A DNA stretch of 64,000 bases, from assembly GCF_030253575.1 (NCBI RefSeq), contig NC_080559.1:35654501-35718500 (forward strand), in the 5' to 3' direction. This DNA is from Rhododendron vialii. Taxonomy: Eukaryota > Streptophyta > Magnoliopsida > Ericales > Ericaceae. The notes under the pieces are model-generated. The model was not told the origin of the DNA. It made no database searches and saw only the letters and a list, made by a program, of their open reading frames with translations. Every line of letters starts with the position of its first letter. Position 1 is the first letter of the stretch. Made by a program: the position numbers and the translations under genes. Shown here piece after piece: positions 1 through 12,172 of the stretch.

Positions 1-222
1 AAACTTTCGGGAAAATTTTGTGAGTGTTCACTCATTTTCCTTTTCCCGCGACGCAAAATTCTGTTTTTTGCAGGATCACTTTTGCAGGAAAGTAATTCCT
101 GCAGGAAAACTTAAAAACATGTTTCCCACTACTTTCCTGCCAACTGAACACTACAAAAATCATGGAAAAGTTGATTTTCCCATCCTTTCCTGTACTGGCA
201 ACTGAACGCCTGAACGGGGCCT
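1..222. mobile_element. Right end of a non-autonomous DNA-element-like repeat
   Basis: The stretch ends in a GC-rich terminus reading toward GAACGGGGCCTAA, the kind of end seen in many non-autonomous hAT/Mutator-type plant elements. It holds several short imperfect copies of a TTTCCTGCAGGAAA-like motif and has no credible coding frame. The left end lies outside the window, so neither terminal repeats nor a target-site duplication can be checked. The family is not assigned. Confidence 0.35.
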
Positions 223-702
223 AAGGTAATGGAGTTCTAGCTATGAACAAGAAAGATAGGGTATGTTTAGCCTATGCAAAAATTAGTGTTTTTTTTTTTT
301 TTTAAATCTGTGGAAGTTAGTGTTTGAACACAACAAGAAAAATGATACGGCGTTCAAATTTGGTAGCTGTAGAAAAGGATGAAATATATGTTTTCACCTT
401 TCAATTCACCCTGCTTCACAACGTGGTCAAATGTGAGATGAATTTTTTTCCGGGGGAAGATTTTGTATTTCTGTCATACTTGTGGAGCTATATGTGTTTT
501 ATTGTAAATCTCAGGTAAGTAATAAGTCGGTGTATTTTGCCGCCTCTGGAGTTGTAACTAACCGAATAGTGACCCCCTATATGGACTATGGAGAGAAGCG
601 GCGAAAACTAAAAACCCTAGTTCTGTCATACGTATCTATTATTCCGCTCAACTTTGGTTGTTGTTCTGTTTCCTTGATTTGATTTAGGGATTCTCGGCGG
701 CG
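223..702. other. 5' flank and leader of the BRR2 locus
   Basis: No coding frame is convincing here. A T-run lies at about 291-303. A telo-box is at 612-620, and a pyrimidine-rich stretch ending in TTTAG at about 682-687 could be the acceptor of a leader intron just before the ATG at 703. That intron is only inferred. Confidence 0.4.
612..620 (+). promoter_or_regulatory. Telo-box (AAACCCTAG)
   Basis: The motif AAACCCTAG lies 83 bases upstream of the BRR2 start codon. Telo-boxes are common in promoters and leaders of plant translation and RNA-processing housekeeping genes, which fits a splicing helicase. Its presence suggests the promoter was carried along with the duplicated locus. Confidence 0.5.
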
Positions 703-3700
703 ATGTCGCATCTGGGTGGTGGTGGCGCTGAGGCACACGCTCGGTTTAAGCAGTATGAATATGGAGCCAACTCAAATCTTGTCCTGACCACGGACTCCCG
801 CCATCGCGATCGCGACACCCACGAGCCCACCGGTGAGCCCGAGTCCCTCTATGGGAAGATAGACCCCAAATCGTTTGGTGACCGTATTTCCAAATCTAAA
901 CCACCCCCAGCAGAATTGGACGACGAGAAGCTTAAGAAGAAATCGAAGACGAAGAAAAAGGAATGCGAACAGCCACTTGTTTGTTCTGATCCCACCACGC
1001 CTGCCAAGCAGAGCAATAAGAGAAGGCGTCTGCAAGAAGAAAGCAGCGTCCTGACTTGTACTGATGAGGGGGTTTACCAGCCTAAGACCAAGGAAACAAT
1101 GGCAGCTTACGAGGCTCTGCTTGGTGTCATTCAACAGCAATTCGGTGGCCAACCGCTCAACATAGTTTGTGGTGCGGCAGATGTGATATTGGCTGTTCTC
1201 AAGAATGAGACTATCAACCACCCAGACAAGAGAAGGAGATTGAGAAACTGTTGAACCCCATACCCAATCAGTTACTTGATGATCTTGTTTCGATCGGGAG
1301 GTGTATCATTGATTATTTTTACCTTGACGGAGGTGATGCAGGTGGTTCTGTTGTGGCTAACGGGGATGATGATGCCCTCGATGACGAAGATGTGGGTGTT
1401 GCTGTTGAGTTTGAGGAGAACGAAGAGGAGAGTGATCTCGATATGGTTTATGAGGGTGAAGAAGAGGATGATGATGATGATGTTATGGAAGGGAGTGGTG
1501 CTGGAGGAATGCAGATGGGTGGTGGGATTGATGACGATGACATGATGCAGGAAGCTAACGAGGGTATGACTCTTTTAATGTGCAAGATATTGATGCTTAT
1601 TGGCTTCAAAGGAAGATTTCTCAGGCATATGAACTACAGATTGATCCGCAACAGAGCCAGAAGCTAGCAGAAGAGATAGTTACGATTCTAGCTGAGGGCG
1701 GCGATGACCGCGAAGTTGAAACCAAGCTGCTAGTGCATCTCCAATTTGATAAGCTCAGCCTCATTAAGTATCTTTTGCTGAATAGGTTGAAGATTGTGTG
1801 GTGTACCCATCTCGCCAGGGCTGAAGACCACGATAAGAGGAAGAAAATCGAAGATGAAATGTTGGGCGGCTCAGGTCCGGAATTCGCTGCAATTTTGGAG
1901 CAGTTGCATTCCACCAGGGCAACTGCTAAAGAGAGGCAAAAGAACTTGGAGAAAAGCATAAGAGAATAAGCTTGTAGATTGAAGGATGAGAGTGGTGGTG
2001 TTGATGGGGACCGAGAACGAAGGGGGATTATTGCAGACAGTGGTTGGTTGAAGGGTCAGCGTCAGTTGCTTGATCTTGGAAACATCACATTTCACCAAGG
2101 TGGTCTTTTTATGGCGAACAAAGAGTGTGAGCTTCCACTGGGTTCTTATAGGAACCATAGAAAGGGATATCAAGAAGTTCATGTGTCAGCTTTAAAGCCA
2201 GAACCAATTGCTCCTGATGAAGAGCTTATAAAGATATCTGACATGCCAGAGTGGGTGCAACCAGCTTTCAAAGGGATGGCGCAGCTGAACAGGGTTCAAA
2301 GTAGAGTTTACGAAACTGCCCTTTTTTCAGCTGAGAATATTCTTCTTTGTGCTCCCACTGGGGCAGGGAAGACAAATGTTGCAATGCTACCCATACTCCA
2401 GCAGATTGCATTGCATAGGAATGATGATAAGACTTTTGACCATAGCAATTACAAGATAGTCTATGTGGCACCGATGAAAGCACTTGTTGCTGAAGTGGTT
2501 GGCAATCTGTCTAACCGTCTGCAGCAATATGATGTCAAGGTGAAGGAGCTAAGTGGAGACCAGTCTCTTACTCGTCAACAAATTGAAGAAACCCAGATTA
2601 TTGTCGCTACTCCAGAGAAGTGGGACATCATAACCCGAAAATCAGGTGATCGTACATATTCACAGCTTGTCAAACTTGTTATCGTTGATGAGATTCATCT
2701 TCTGCATGATAACAGAGGACCTGTTCTGGAAAGTATTGTCGCAAGAACTGTTAGGCAGGTTGAAACCACGAAAGAGCATATTTGTCTGGTTGGCTTGTCT
2801 GCTACACTACCTAACTACGAGGATGTGGCATTGTTTCTGCGTGTTGATTTGAACAAAGGACTCTTCCATTTTGACAATAGGTACAGACCTTGTCCTCTTG
2901 CTCAACAGTATATTGGGATCACAGTTAAGAAACCTTTGCAGAGATTCCAGTTGATGAATGATATTTGTTATGAAAAGGTCATTGATATTGCAGGAAAGCA
3001 TCAGGTTCTGATTTTTGTCCACTCAAGGAAAGAAACTGCAAAAACAGCCCATTCGATCCGAGATGCTGCACTTGCTAATGACACTCTTGGAAGATTCGTG
3101 AAGGGGGATAGTGTGAGCCGTGAAATACTTCATAGCCAGACAGAGCTGGTAAAGAGCAGTGATCTTAAAAACCTACTGCCGTATGGCTTTGCAATTCATC
3201 ACGCAGGAATGGCCAGGGCTGATCACCAACTTGTTGAGATTCTCTTTGGTGAGGGGCATGTGCACGTGCTGGTTTCCGCAGCAACTCTAGCTTGGGGTGT
3301 CAATTTGCCTGCTCACACTGTGATCATCAAAGGTACCCAGATTTACAATCCTGAAAAGGGTGCGTGGTCTGAGTTGAGCCCTCTGGATGTTATGCAGATG
3401 TTGGGGCGTGCGGGGAGGCCTCAATATGATTCACACGGAGAAGGAATAATTATAACTGGCCATAGTGAACTCCTGTATTATCTCTCTTTAATGAACCAAC
3501 AACTTCTTATCGAAAGTCAGTTCGTGTCAAAATTGGCTGATCAGATAAATGCAGAAATCGTTCTTGGGACTGTTCAAAATGCCAGAGAAGCAAGCAATTG
3601 GCTCAGTTATACTTATTTGTATGTTTGCATGCTACGAAATCCTTCTCTTTATGGTTTGGCACCTGATGCTTTGACAAGAGACATATTATTGGAGGAGCGG

Positions 3701-4376
3701 AGAGCTGATCTCGTAAGTATCCTTCATGTTATAACTTCTTGTGTTAGCATCTTGATTGTTCATTTTCCATGTTTGGTTTAATTTTCATTTACTATGGTGG
3801 AAATCTGCCAAACTCGTTAACATGTTATAACTTAGTAAATTTCGTAAGTTACATAGCACCATATTATAACGCCCTATTCTAAAGTTCTCAGCTAAATTAT
3901 CCTCCCAGGTACTGACAAATTATAAGGTGTCATCAATGTAATCTTGCTGACACAGTTGGAAATGGGAGCTGAATGAGGGCGAAGTGAAAATCAAAGGCAG
4001 ATAGTTTTTAACTTTGAGCAATTTTCTCGATAGCTATGTTTGAAAGTACTTAAATGACAACTGTGTGCTTGTGTGTGTGTATATGTTCTCGTACACTCCA
4101 CCTGGATTGAGTGAAGGGCTAGTAAAAGGAACTCCTAGTTAGAGGAAGAAGGAGAAGTGAGGGGAGGGAAGGGGAGATGAAATACCCATCTATCTAGACA
4201 ATTATAATAAGGGGTAGGGAGGTCCATATCTTGATATTTAACCAAAAAAGGCATATAAGTGAATGCTATACTAAAATTACATGCTATTTGTTAACTAGAA
4301 GCACTTCAGTTCCCCTCTTTCCCCCCAATTTTGGAGGGGAATGTAAGTGCTTAAAATGGTGGTTCTGTTCTTCCCT

Positions 4377-4434
4377 CCCCCCACCCCCCCCCCCCCCCCC
4401 CCCCACCCCCCCCCCCCACACACACACACACACA
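4377..4434. repeat. Poly(C) run followed by (CA)n
   Basis: This lies inside the first intron of the BRR2 locus. About 40 nearly uninterrupted C bases run straight into an (AC)n tract. The proline-rich open frames across it are by-products of the run. Its length is likely unreliable in any assembly. Confidence 0.9.
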
Positions 4435-4930
4435 AAAATCCTCCAGGCTCTTCACACCATTACCCTACAATCAAAAGGTGTGTGTTAGGGAAAAGTAATC
4501 ATTCAGAGCAGTTTCCTAAAGATCACTAAAGTACTTGCGGTGTTATTTAATTAATTGTTTATTGGAAAACATTCTGCATTGAAATCCTCTGTGTCTTGGC
4601 TCACGCGCATGTGCGCATTTACCTCCTTCCTGAGCACATGCCAGACATCTCTAGAGAAAATTTGCACTTACTGATTGAGATTATAAAGTAGATGCAGTGC
4701 AATGTGGAATCATTGGCACATACTTTTAAACTGATCTTATGGTCTCATGTTTTTGTCATAATTTAGCCACTGGTACGAGTTGAATGATTTTTTGTTCCTC
4801 TGATTTTTGCTACTTTTAAAATTAAATGACCAAGTCCTCCTCCGTCCACCGTTATTCTGAAGATTTCTCTTTTATTGACTATTAATTTGTTTTTTTGGTT
4901 TAGTAAAATTCTAGGTAAGATGCAATATGT

Positions 4931-5158
4931 TATGGAAGCCATTAGATATAATAGTAGTTGGTAGATTAAACTTTCAAAAGAAAGCTTTTGATCCTTATAA
5001 ACCCTCCCTAATTTTATTTTTCCCATTGCATAATGCTATTCATATATGGAAGCCATTAGAAACAATAGTAGTTGGTAGATTAAACTTTCAAAAGAAAGCT
5101 TTTGATCCTGATAAACCCTCCCTACTTTTATTGTTTCCATTGCATAATGCTATTTATA
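4931..5158. repeat. Tandem duplication, two 114-bp units
   Basis: Two adjacent copies of a unit beginning TATGGAAGCCATTAGA, offset by 114 bases, differ at only a few positions. It lies in the first intron of the BRR2 locus (3713-5707) and carries no gene signal. The low divergence marks a recent local duplication. Confidence 0.85.
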
Positions 5159-8100
5159 TTGGATGTAATAATACTTATTCCAACGTTTGGAGTATATTCT
5201 TGCTAATAAGAAAAATTTCACTGAAGGAGGGGTTGAGCCTGTTGGGAGACTGGAGGAGGCCGTTGTTATGTCTTCTGAGTGTTAAAGTGTCTTATGACCA
5301 GCCCCATGGTGGGGTAGAGGGTAAACCGAAGAGGCCTAAATCTTTTTAGTGACAAATGCTGAACAAATAGTACTTCAGAGTAGTTCTTGAGCAGGAGAGG
5401 GGTAAGATAGGGCTGACGAGGTGGGTCTTTACTCTTTAGTTGATTGCAGTCTTGGATAGGCATCTTGCCATCTTTATTTCCTCCTCTTGAATTTCTACTG
5501 GAATGTTACCCACTAATCACCTTCTAGAACCTAAATTTTGAATATTTCTCGGAAAAAAGATGATATCTGTGTTTTTTTTTCTTTAACTTATTAGACCACA
5601 AAAAGTGTGGATTCATGCTTCTCATATCATGTCTTTTTATGTAGTCATCTAATTCTATTATTTTGGCTTGAAGTTCTGACTTCTGACGGGGTTAATAATT
5701 TTTGCAGATTCATTCCGCAACAACAGTATTGGACAAAAGTAACCTCGTCAAGTATGATAGAAAAAGTGGATATTTTCAGGTCACCGACTTGGGTCGCATC
5801 GCTAGCTACTATTATATTACTCACGGAACAATATCCACATATAATGAGCATTTGAAGCCAACAATGGGTGATATTGAGCTTTGTCGGTTGTTCTCACTCA
5901 GCGAAGAGTTCAAGTATGTAACAGTGAGACAAGATGAGAAGATGGAACTAGCAAAACTGTTAGATTGTGTTCCAATTCCAATCAAGGAAAGCCTGGAAGA
6001 GCCTAGTGCGAAGATTAATGTATTGCTTCAAGCCTATATTTCACAGTTAAAGCTTGAAGGGCTATCTTTGACATCTGATATGGTCTACATAACTCAGGTT
6101 TGTGACTGTCATTATTTGCCCGTTAGATGAAATTGCTTATTTTTTCAGTTTGTTGGATGCTTTTCCTAGTTCGAGCTTAAATTTCTATAGCTTATATTCA
6201 TGTTATTTATTATTCCGTCCTTTTGCTTCTGCAGAGTGCTGGACGACTCATGAGAGCGCTTTTCGAGATTGTCTTGAAAAGAGGATGGGCACAATTAGCT
6301 GAGAAGGCTATGAACTTGTGCAAAATGGTTAGCAAGAGCATGTGGAGTGTTCAAACACCACTTCGGCAATTCCCTGGGATTCCGGATGAAATTTTGATGA
6401 AGCTGGAGAAGATGGATATCGCCTGGGAAAGGTATTATGATCTCTCCTCTCACGAGCTAGGAGAGCTTATTCATTTACCTAAGATGGGAAGAACACTTTA
6501 TAAATTTATTCACCAGTTTCCAAAACTGAACTTGGCCGCTCATGTCCGACCATTTACTCGCACTGTGTTGAGGGTTGAGCTGACAATCACTCCAGACTTT
6601 CAGTGGGAGGACAAGGTTCATGGGTTTGTGGAACCATTTTGGGTTATTGTTGAGGATAATGACAGGGAATTTATCCTCCATCACGAATTTTTCTTGTTGA
6701 AAAAGCAGTATATTGACGAGGATCACACATTGAATTTCACAGTGCCAATCTATGAACCACTGCCGCCTCAATATTTCATTCGTCTTGTGTCAGATAGATG
6801 GCTTGGGCCGCAGTCTGTTTTGCCTGTCTCTTTCAGGCATCTTATTTTGCCGGAGAAGTATCCTCCTCCAACCGAGTTATTGGACCTGCAACCATTGCCT
6901 GTGACTGCTTTGAGAAATCCATCATATGAAGCTCTTTATCATGAATTTAAGCACTTCAATCCTGTCCAAACTCAAGTTTTCACTGTCTTGTACACGACGG
7001 ATGACAATGTTTTAGTTGCTGCACCAACTGGGAGTGGGAAAACAATATGCGCAGAGTTTGCTATATTGAGGAATCATCAGAAGGGACCTGAGAGCGTGAT
7101 GCGTGTTCTTTACGTAGCTCCTATTGAAGCTCTTGCTAAGGGGTGGTATAACGAATGGAAGAGCAAGTTTGGGGAGGGTCTAGGGATGAAAGTGGTAGAA
7201 TTAACTGGGGAAACAGCAACAGATCTAAAACTGCTTGAGAGAGTACTCCTGAGAAGTGGGATGATTTATCACGTCATTGGAAACAGCGGAAGCATATTCA
7301 GCAGGTTACACTATTCATCATTGATGAACTCCATTTGATTGGTGGTCATGGCGGCTCTGTTGTGGAGGTTATTGTGTCTAGGATGAGGTATATAGCAAGC
7401 CAGGTCGAGAACAAGACCCGCGTTGCGGCCCTTTCTACTTCCCTTGCAAATGCCAAGGATCTGGGTGAATGGATTGGAGCTACCTCTTATGGCCTTTTCA
7501 ATTTTCCTTCTGGTGTCCGTCCTGTACCCTTGGAAATACAAATTCAGGGCATTGATATAGCTAATTTTGAAGCAAGGATGCAAGCAATGACAAAGCCAAC
7601 GTATACTGCAATTGTCCAACATGCCAAGATTGGGAAACCTGCCATTGTGTTTGTTCCTACAAGGAAGCATGCACGATATACTGTTGTTGACCTTATGATG
7701 TACTCAAGTGTTGACAGTGGGGAAAAGCCAATGTTCTTACTACAGTCTGCAGAAAAGCTGGAACCTTTCCTTTCCAGGATTAAGGAACCAATGTTGAGTG
7801 AGACACGACGATATGGTGTGGGCTATTTGCACGAGGGCTTAACTAGTACAGATCAAGACATTGTGAAGAGGCTCTTTGAAACTGGATGGATCCAAGTTTG
7901 TGTAATGAGCAGTTCAATGTGTTGGGGAGTGCATTGTCAGCGCACTTGGTGGTAGTTATGGGGACACAGTATTATGATGGGTGGGAAAATGCTCATACTG
8001 ATTTCCCAGTCACTGATCTGCTACAGATGATGGGCCATGCCAGTCGACCTCTTGTGGATAACTCTGGCAAGTGTGTCATCCTTTGCCATGCACCACGTAA

Positions 8101-9406
8101 AGAATACTACAAGAAGTTCTTGTACGAAGCACTCCCAGTCGAAATCCATTTACAACATTTCCTGCATGATAATTTGAATGCAGAGATTGTTGTTAGAGTC
8201 ATTGAGAACAAGCAGGATGCTGTGGACTATCTGACTTGGACGTTTATGTATAGGAGGCTTACTCAGAATCCAAACTACTATAATCTTCAGGGAGTTAGCC
8301 ACAGGCATCTCTCTGACCACCTTTCAGAGCTCGTCAAGAACACACTCAATGATCTCGAAGCGAGCAAATGTGTTGCTATTGAGGATGATGTGAAACTCTC
8401 TCCTTTGAACCTTGGCATGATAGCATCATACTACTATGTCAGTTACACCACAATAGAACGTTTTAGTTCATCTTTGACCCCAAAAACAGAGATGAAGGGT
8501 CTTCTAGAGATTTTGGCTTCTGCTTCAGAGTATGCACTACTGCCAATACGTCCTGGAGAAGAAGAGTTGATTTGGAAGCTGATTAATCACCAAAGGTTTG
8601 CCTGTGATAATTCCAAATGCACGGACCCCCATGTGAAGGCTAATGCTCTGCTACAAGCTCATTTTTCGAGGCACGTGGTTGGTGGGAATCTAGTTTCTGA
8701 TCAGCGAGAGGTGCTCCTTTCTGCAAGTAGACTGCTCCAAGCTATTGTTGATGTCATTTCCAGCAATGGGTGGCTTGGTTTAGCACTTCTCGCTATGGAA
8801 GTTGGCCAGTTGGTGACACATGGCATGTGGAAGAGGGATTCTATGCTTTTGCAACTTCCACATTTCATGAAAGAATTGGCAAAGAAATGTCAAGAGAACC
8901 CTGGGAAGAGTATAGAGACCGTGTTTGATTTGGCAGAGATGGAGGATGATGAAAGGCGAGAGCTGTTGCAAATGCCTGATTCACAGTTGATGGATATTGC
9001 ACGGTCTTGTAACCGTTTCCCAAATATTGATCTGACCTATGATGTTGTTGATGGTGACAATGTGAGGGCTAGACCGCTAGGGAGGATGCCAGTTTACAGG
9101 TTACTCTTGAAAGGGATCTCGAGGGCAAGACAGAGGTGGAGCGTGTTGATTCCCCCCTGGTATCCCAATACCAAAGAAGAAGGATGGTGGCTTGTGGTTG
9201 GTGATACCAAAAGTAACCAGTTGCTTGCCATCAAGAGAGTTTCCTTGCAGAGAAAAGCCAAAGTCAAGCTTGATTTCGCTGCTCCTGGAGAAGCTGGAAA
9301 GAAGACGTATACTCTCTACTTTATGTGCGATTCTTACATGGGTTGTGACCAGGAATATAGCTTTGCTGTTGATGTCAAAGAAGCCGCTCATGAAGGTGAC
9401 AGTTGA

Positions 9407-10859
9407 AGAGAATTAGAGTATGCTTTGTATACTGAACTTCTTTTGGGCGACTGCACTTTTGGCATGGTCATTGGATTTATTACTTTTGCTGTTGTCCTGT
9501 TATATATTTGCTAGCATATTATTACTGTTATTGCTATTTGCTAGACTTAGGTTGACCTGTTATGTACCGTTTTGAGTCGTCTCCTTAAAACGGTGGAGAG
9601 ATCTTTTTATGTACCCCACTTATGTTAACTCTCAATTCTTGATGTTCAGCTTAATATTACATTTGCTGCTCTCATTTTCCATGTTTTTGCTTTTAATTTT
9701 TGTTTCAACTCTAGTGAAGGTAGTTTTCCTGTCATCAAAGTAATATATAGGCAAATTGTAAGTGACATAACTGTTTTGTCCCTCAGCAGTTTGGGCCCAA
9801 TGAGAGACTCATGTCTGGTCTGGGTATGCTCAATACTGTCTGTTAAAAGCAGAAGACATCATGCTCATCGTAGCGACTTCATCACCGACCGACCTGAGTT
9901 TTAATCACTGAGTCAGCCAGTAGAGGTGTGTTCGTGACTCGGGCGATCGGAGGTGTGTTTGCTATTTGTGCCTCAGAAGTCTTAGAAACAGAGTGTCGTA
10001 TTTTGCAGCCAGGAATGTGAGGAACAATCTAAGGTACAATGGGTGGTTGTTGCATCTAATTCAATTTCTATTGCCGTACATTCTAATAGCTTTTCTGGTT
10101 TTGATTTCATATGGCCTACGGTTTTAGAAATTGATGCAAAGTATATGCCTTGCGGCCTTGCCTCCCACGTGTTTGACATTTGGCTTCTGAAGGAAGTCGT
10201 TTTCGGGCCTATGTTTTTTATGAAGTCAATAGCTTTGACCCATTCTTTCATCTGATGTTTTATGCAATTGAGGTTCATATGACTTGGAACTTCAAGGATG
10301 AATGAGAAAGTTTCGGTTGATCCAACCATGCATATCCTAAGCCTAAGTGATAAACTTTGGAAACTGCAAAAGCACAAAGAGTGTGGAAACAAAAAATACG
10401 GAAACACTTTAAACTTCTCAAATTGAAATATGGTTTCATGAATCCTTTATGGCACTTGTGCTCCGAAATTTTAACGAATACTAGAATCAAAGTTTCAAGT
10501 CAAACCACATTATTGAGAATATTTCAAGCTTTGTTGCGATAAGGTGAGGAATAGATTGAGTATGGGGCAATAGTTGATTGAGTAACATGAAGCTTAAGTT
10601 GAGGCATATCCAAAAAGAGTTTAGAATGACACGAGGTTAAAATAGTAATGCCCTTGAGATGATTTGAAGTTCATGTTCTAATTATTGTTATGAAAAGTCT
10701 ACTTTGTGATTATTCGGTATAGGATCCCTTGGTTGTCTGAATGGACGGCCGATCACATTTATACCACCTAGAGAGTTGCAGCAGCTGTATACTTTTCTCT
10801 ATATAGTTCTTTATGTGTAGCATTTTCCACCATGAAATTGGCTACTGTTCTTTATGTGC
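9407..10859. other. Intergenic stretch, no gene recognised
   Basis: This holds the 3' flank of the BRR2 locus followed by AT-rich sequence. A 141-codon minus-strand open frame at 9982-10407 is not recognised, has no splice partner or family motif, and is not called. Nothing else is supported. Confidence 0.5.
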
Positions 10860-12172
10860 ACCTTAGTACCTATTTATAAGAATAAAGGGGATATTCAAAG
10901 CTACAACAACTATAGAGGTATTAAATTGATGAGTCATACGATGAAGTTGTAGGAAAGAGTTATTGAGCATCGCTTGAGGATGGTGACTACGGTTTCAGAG
11001 AAACAGTTTGGGTTCATGCCAGAAAGATCAACCATGGAAGCTGTCTACCTATTAAGAAGATTGGTAGAAAAATACAGAGCAAAGAAGAAAGATCTCCATA
11101 TGGTTTTCATAGACTTAGAAAAGGCTTATGATAGGGTGCCTAAGGACATCATATGGTGGGTTCTAGAGAGAAAATGAGTAACCAAATGGTATATCGAGGT
11201 GATTAGAGACATATATGAAGGTGCCGTCACTACCATTAGATCACCAGTAGGGGAAACGAGTGAATTTTCTATCACCGTAGGATTGTATCAAGGGTCAGCC
11301 CTGAGCCCATACCTCTTTGCCTTAGTTATGGATGAATTGACTAGACAATTTCAAAAGGATATTCCATGGTGTATGATGTTTGCAGATGACATTGTTCTCG
11401 TAGATGAAATCGCTAGAGGTATTAATACGAAACTAGAAATTTGGAGAGAAGCATTAGAGTCAAAGGGTTTTCGGATAAGTACGAGTAAAACTGAGTATAT
11501 GGTGTGCAAGTTTAGTGGTATCAGTAGTGCGCATGAAGAAAAAGTGATGATCCAAAACCAGGAGATACCAAAGAGTGATCATTTTAGGTATTTAGGCTCA
11601 ATTATTTGTAGAGATGGAGATACCAAAGATTGCTGATGGGGTGGCTCAAGTAGAGAAGCGCTACTGGTGTACTATGTGACAAGAGGGTACCTACAAAATT
11701 GAATGGAAAATTCTATAGAACTGCCATAAGATCAGCGATGCTTTATGGGACAGAATGTTGGCCTATTAAGAAACAACATGTGAGCAAAATGAGTGTAGCA
11801 AAAATGAGAATGTTGAGGGGATGTGTGGTAAGACTAGACGATACAAGATTAGAAATGAAACAGTTCGTGAGATGGTAGGTGTAGCACCTATAGAGGAGAA
11901 GTTGAGGGAAAATAGGCTAAGGTGGTTTGGGCATATCTACCGTAGACCAGAAGATGCAGTAGTTAAGAGAGCGGATAGGATAGCTTTAGGTAGCAATGTT
12001 ACGGGGAGGGGTAGACCTAAATTGACATTAGATGCTGTAGTGCGCAAATATATGAGTATAATGGGTCTGTGTGAACAAGTGGCACTTGACAGAGTCCAAT
12101 GGAGAAAACGGATTCATGTAGCCGACCCCAAGTGATTGGGACGGAAGGCTCGGTTTGATTTGGTTTGTGTTA
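10860..12172 (+). mobile_element. RTE-clade LINE fragment, 5' truncated
   Basis: The translated sequence shows a reverse transcriptase with [14 protein letters not shown] near the start, [12 protein letters not shown], the catalytic FADD box in WCMMFADDIVLVDE at about 11365-11405, and the C-terminal RRWFGH-like and [10 protein letters not shown] motifs typical of plant RTE elements. The element begins mid-RT, with endonuclease missing, and ends just after ADPK and a TGA at about 12133, followed by a short 3' tail. The frame is broken by a TAG near 10951, a TGA near 11175 and a loss of about 20 bp near 11635 relative to the second copy at 44612-46015. No clear target duplication was found. Confidence 0.85.

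Larger units (their letters stand above)
703..9406 (+). pseudogene. BRR2: BRR2-type DExH U5 snRNP helicase, decayed copy
   Basis: BRR2 unwinds U4/U6 during spliceosome activation and has two Ski2-like helicase cassettes, each with a Sec63 domain. All parts are recognisable: an N-terminal region beginning MSHLGGGGAEAHARFKQYEY, cassette 1 with [15 protein letters not shown] and QMLGRAGRP, cassette 2 with APTGSGKT and DELH, and the C-terminal EEGWWLVVGDT region. Exons are 703-3712, 5708-6097 and 6235-9406, phase 0 at both introns, so this is a DNA-level duplicate and not a processed copy. The frame is broken by small indels near 1230 and 1577, a TAA at 1967-1969 where the family has Glu, about 16 bp lost near 7245 (removing the GQIII strand before STPEKW), one base lost near 7930, and a mutually compensating indel pair at about 9075 and 9155. 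Several indels lie in short base runs, so some could be assembly errors; the stop and the 16-bp loss argue for real decay. An intact paralogue is expected elsewhere. Confidence 0.85.

Noticed and set aside
772-1221. 149-codon open frame on the minus strand inside the BRR2 first exon
   Set aside because: It lies wholly antisense to a recognised coding exon and has no family features; its length follows from the codon use of the sense strand.
4231-4529. Proline-rich open frames across the poly(C) run
   Set aside because: They exist in more than one frame over a homopolymer, inside an intron, and depend on its exact length.
9982-10407. 141-codon minus-strand frame after the BRR2 locus
   Set aside because: No recognisable domain, no splice partners and no promoter signal; overlapping frames of similar length occur on the other strand.
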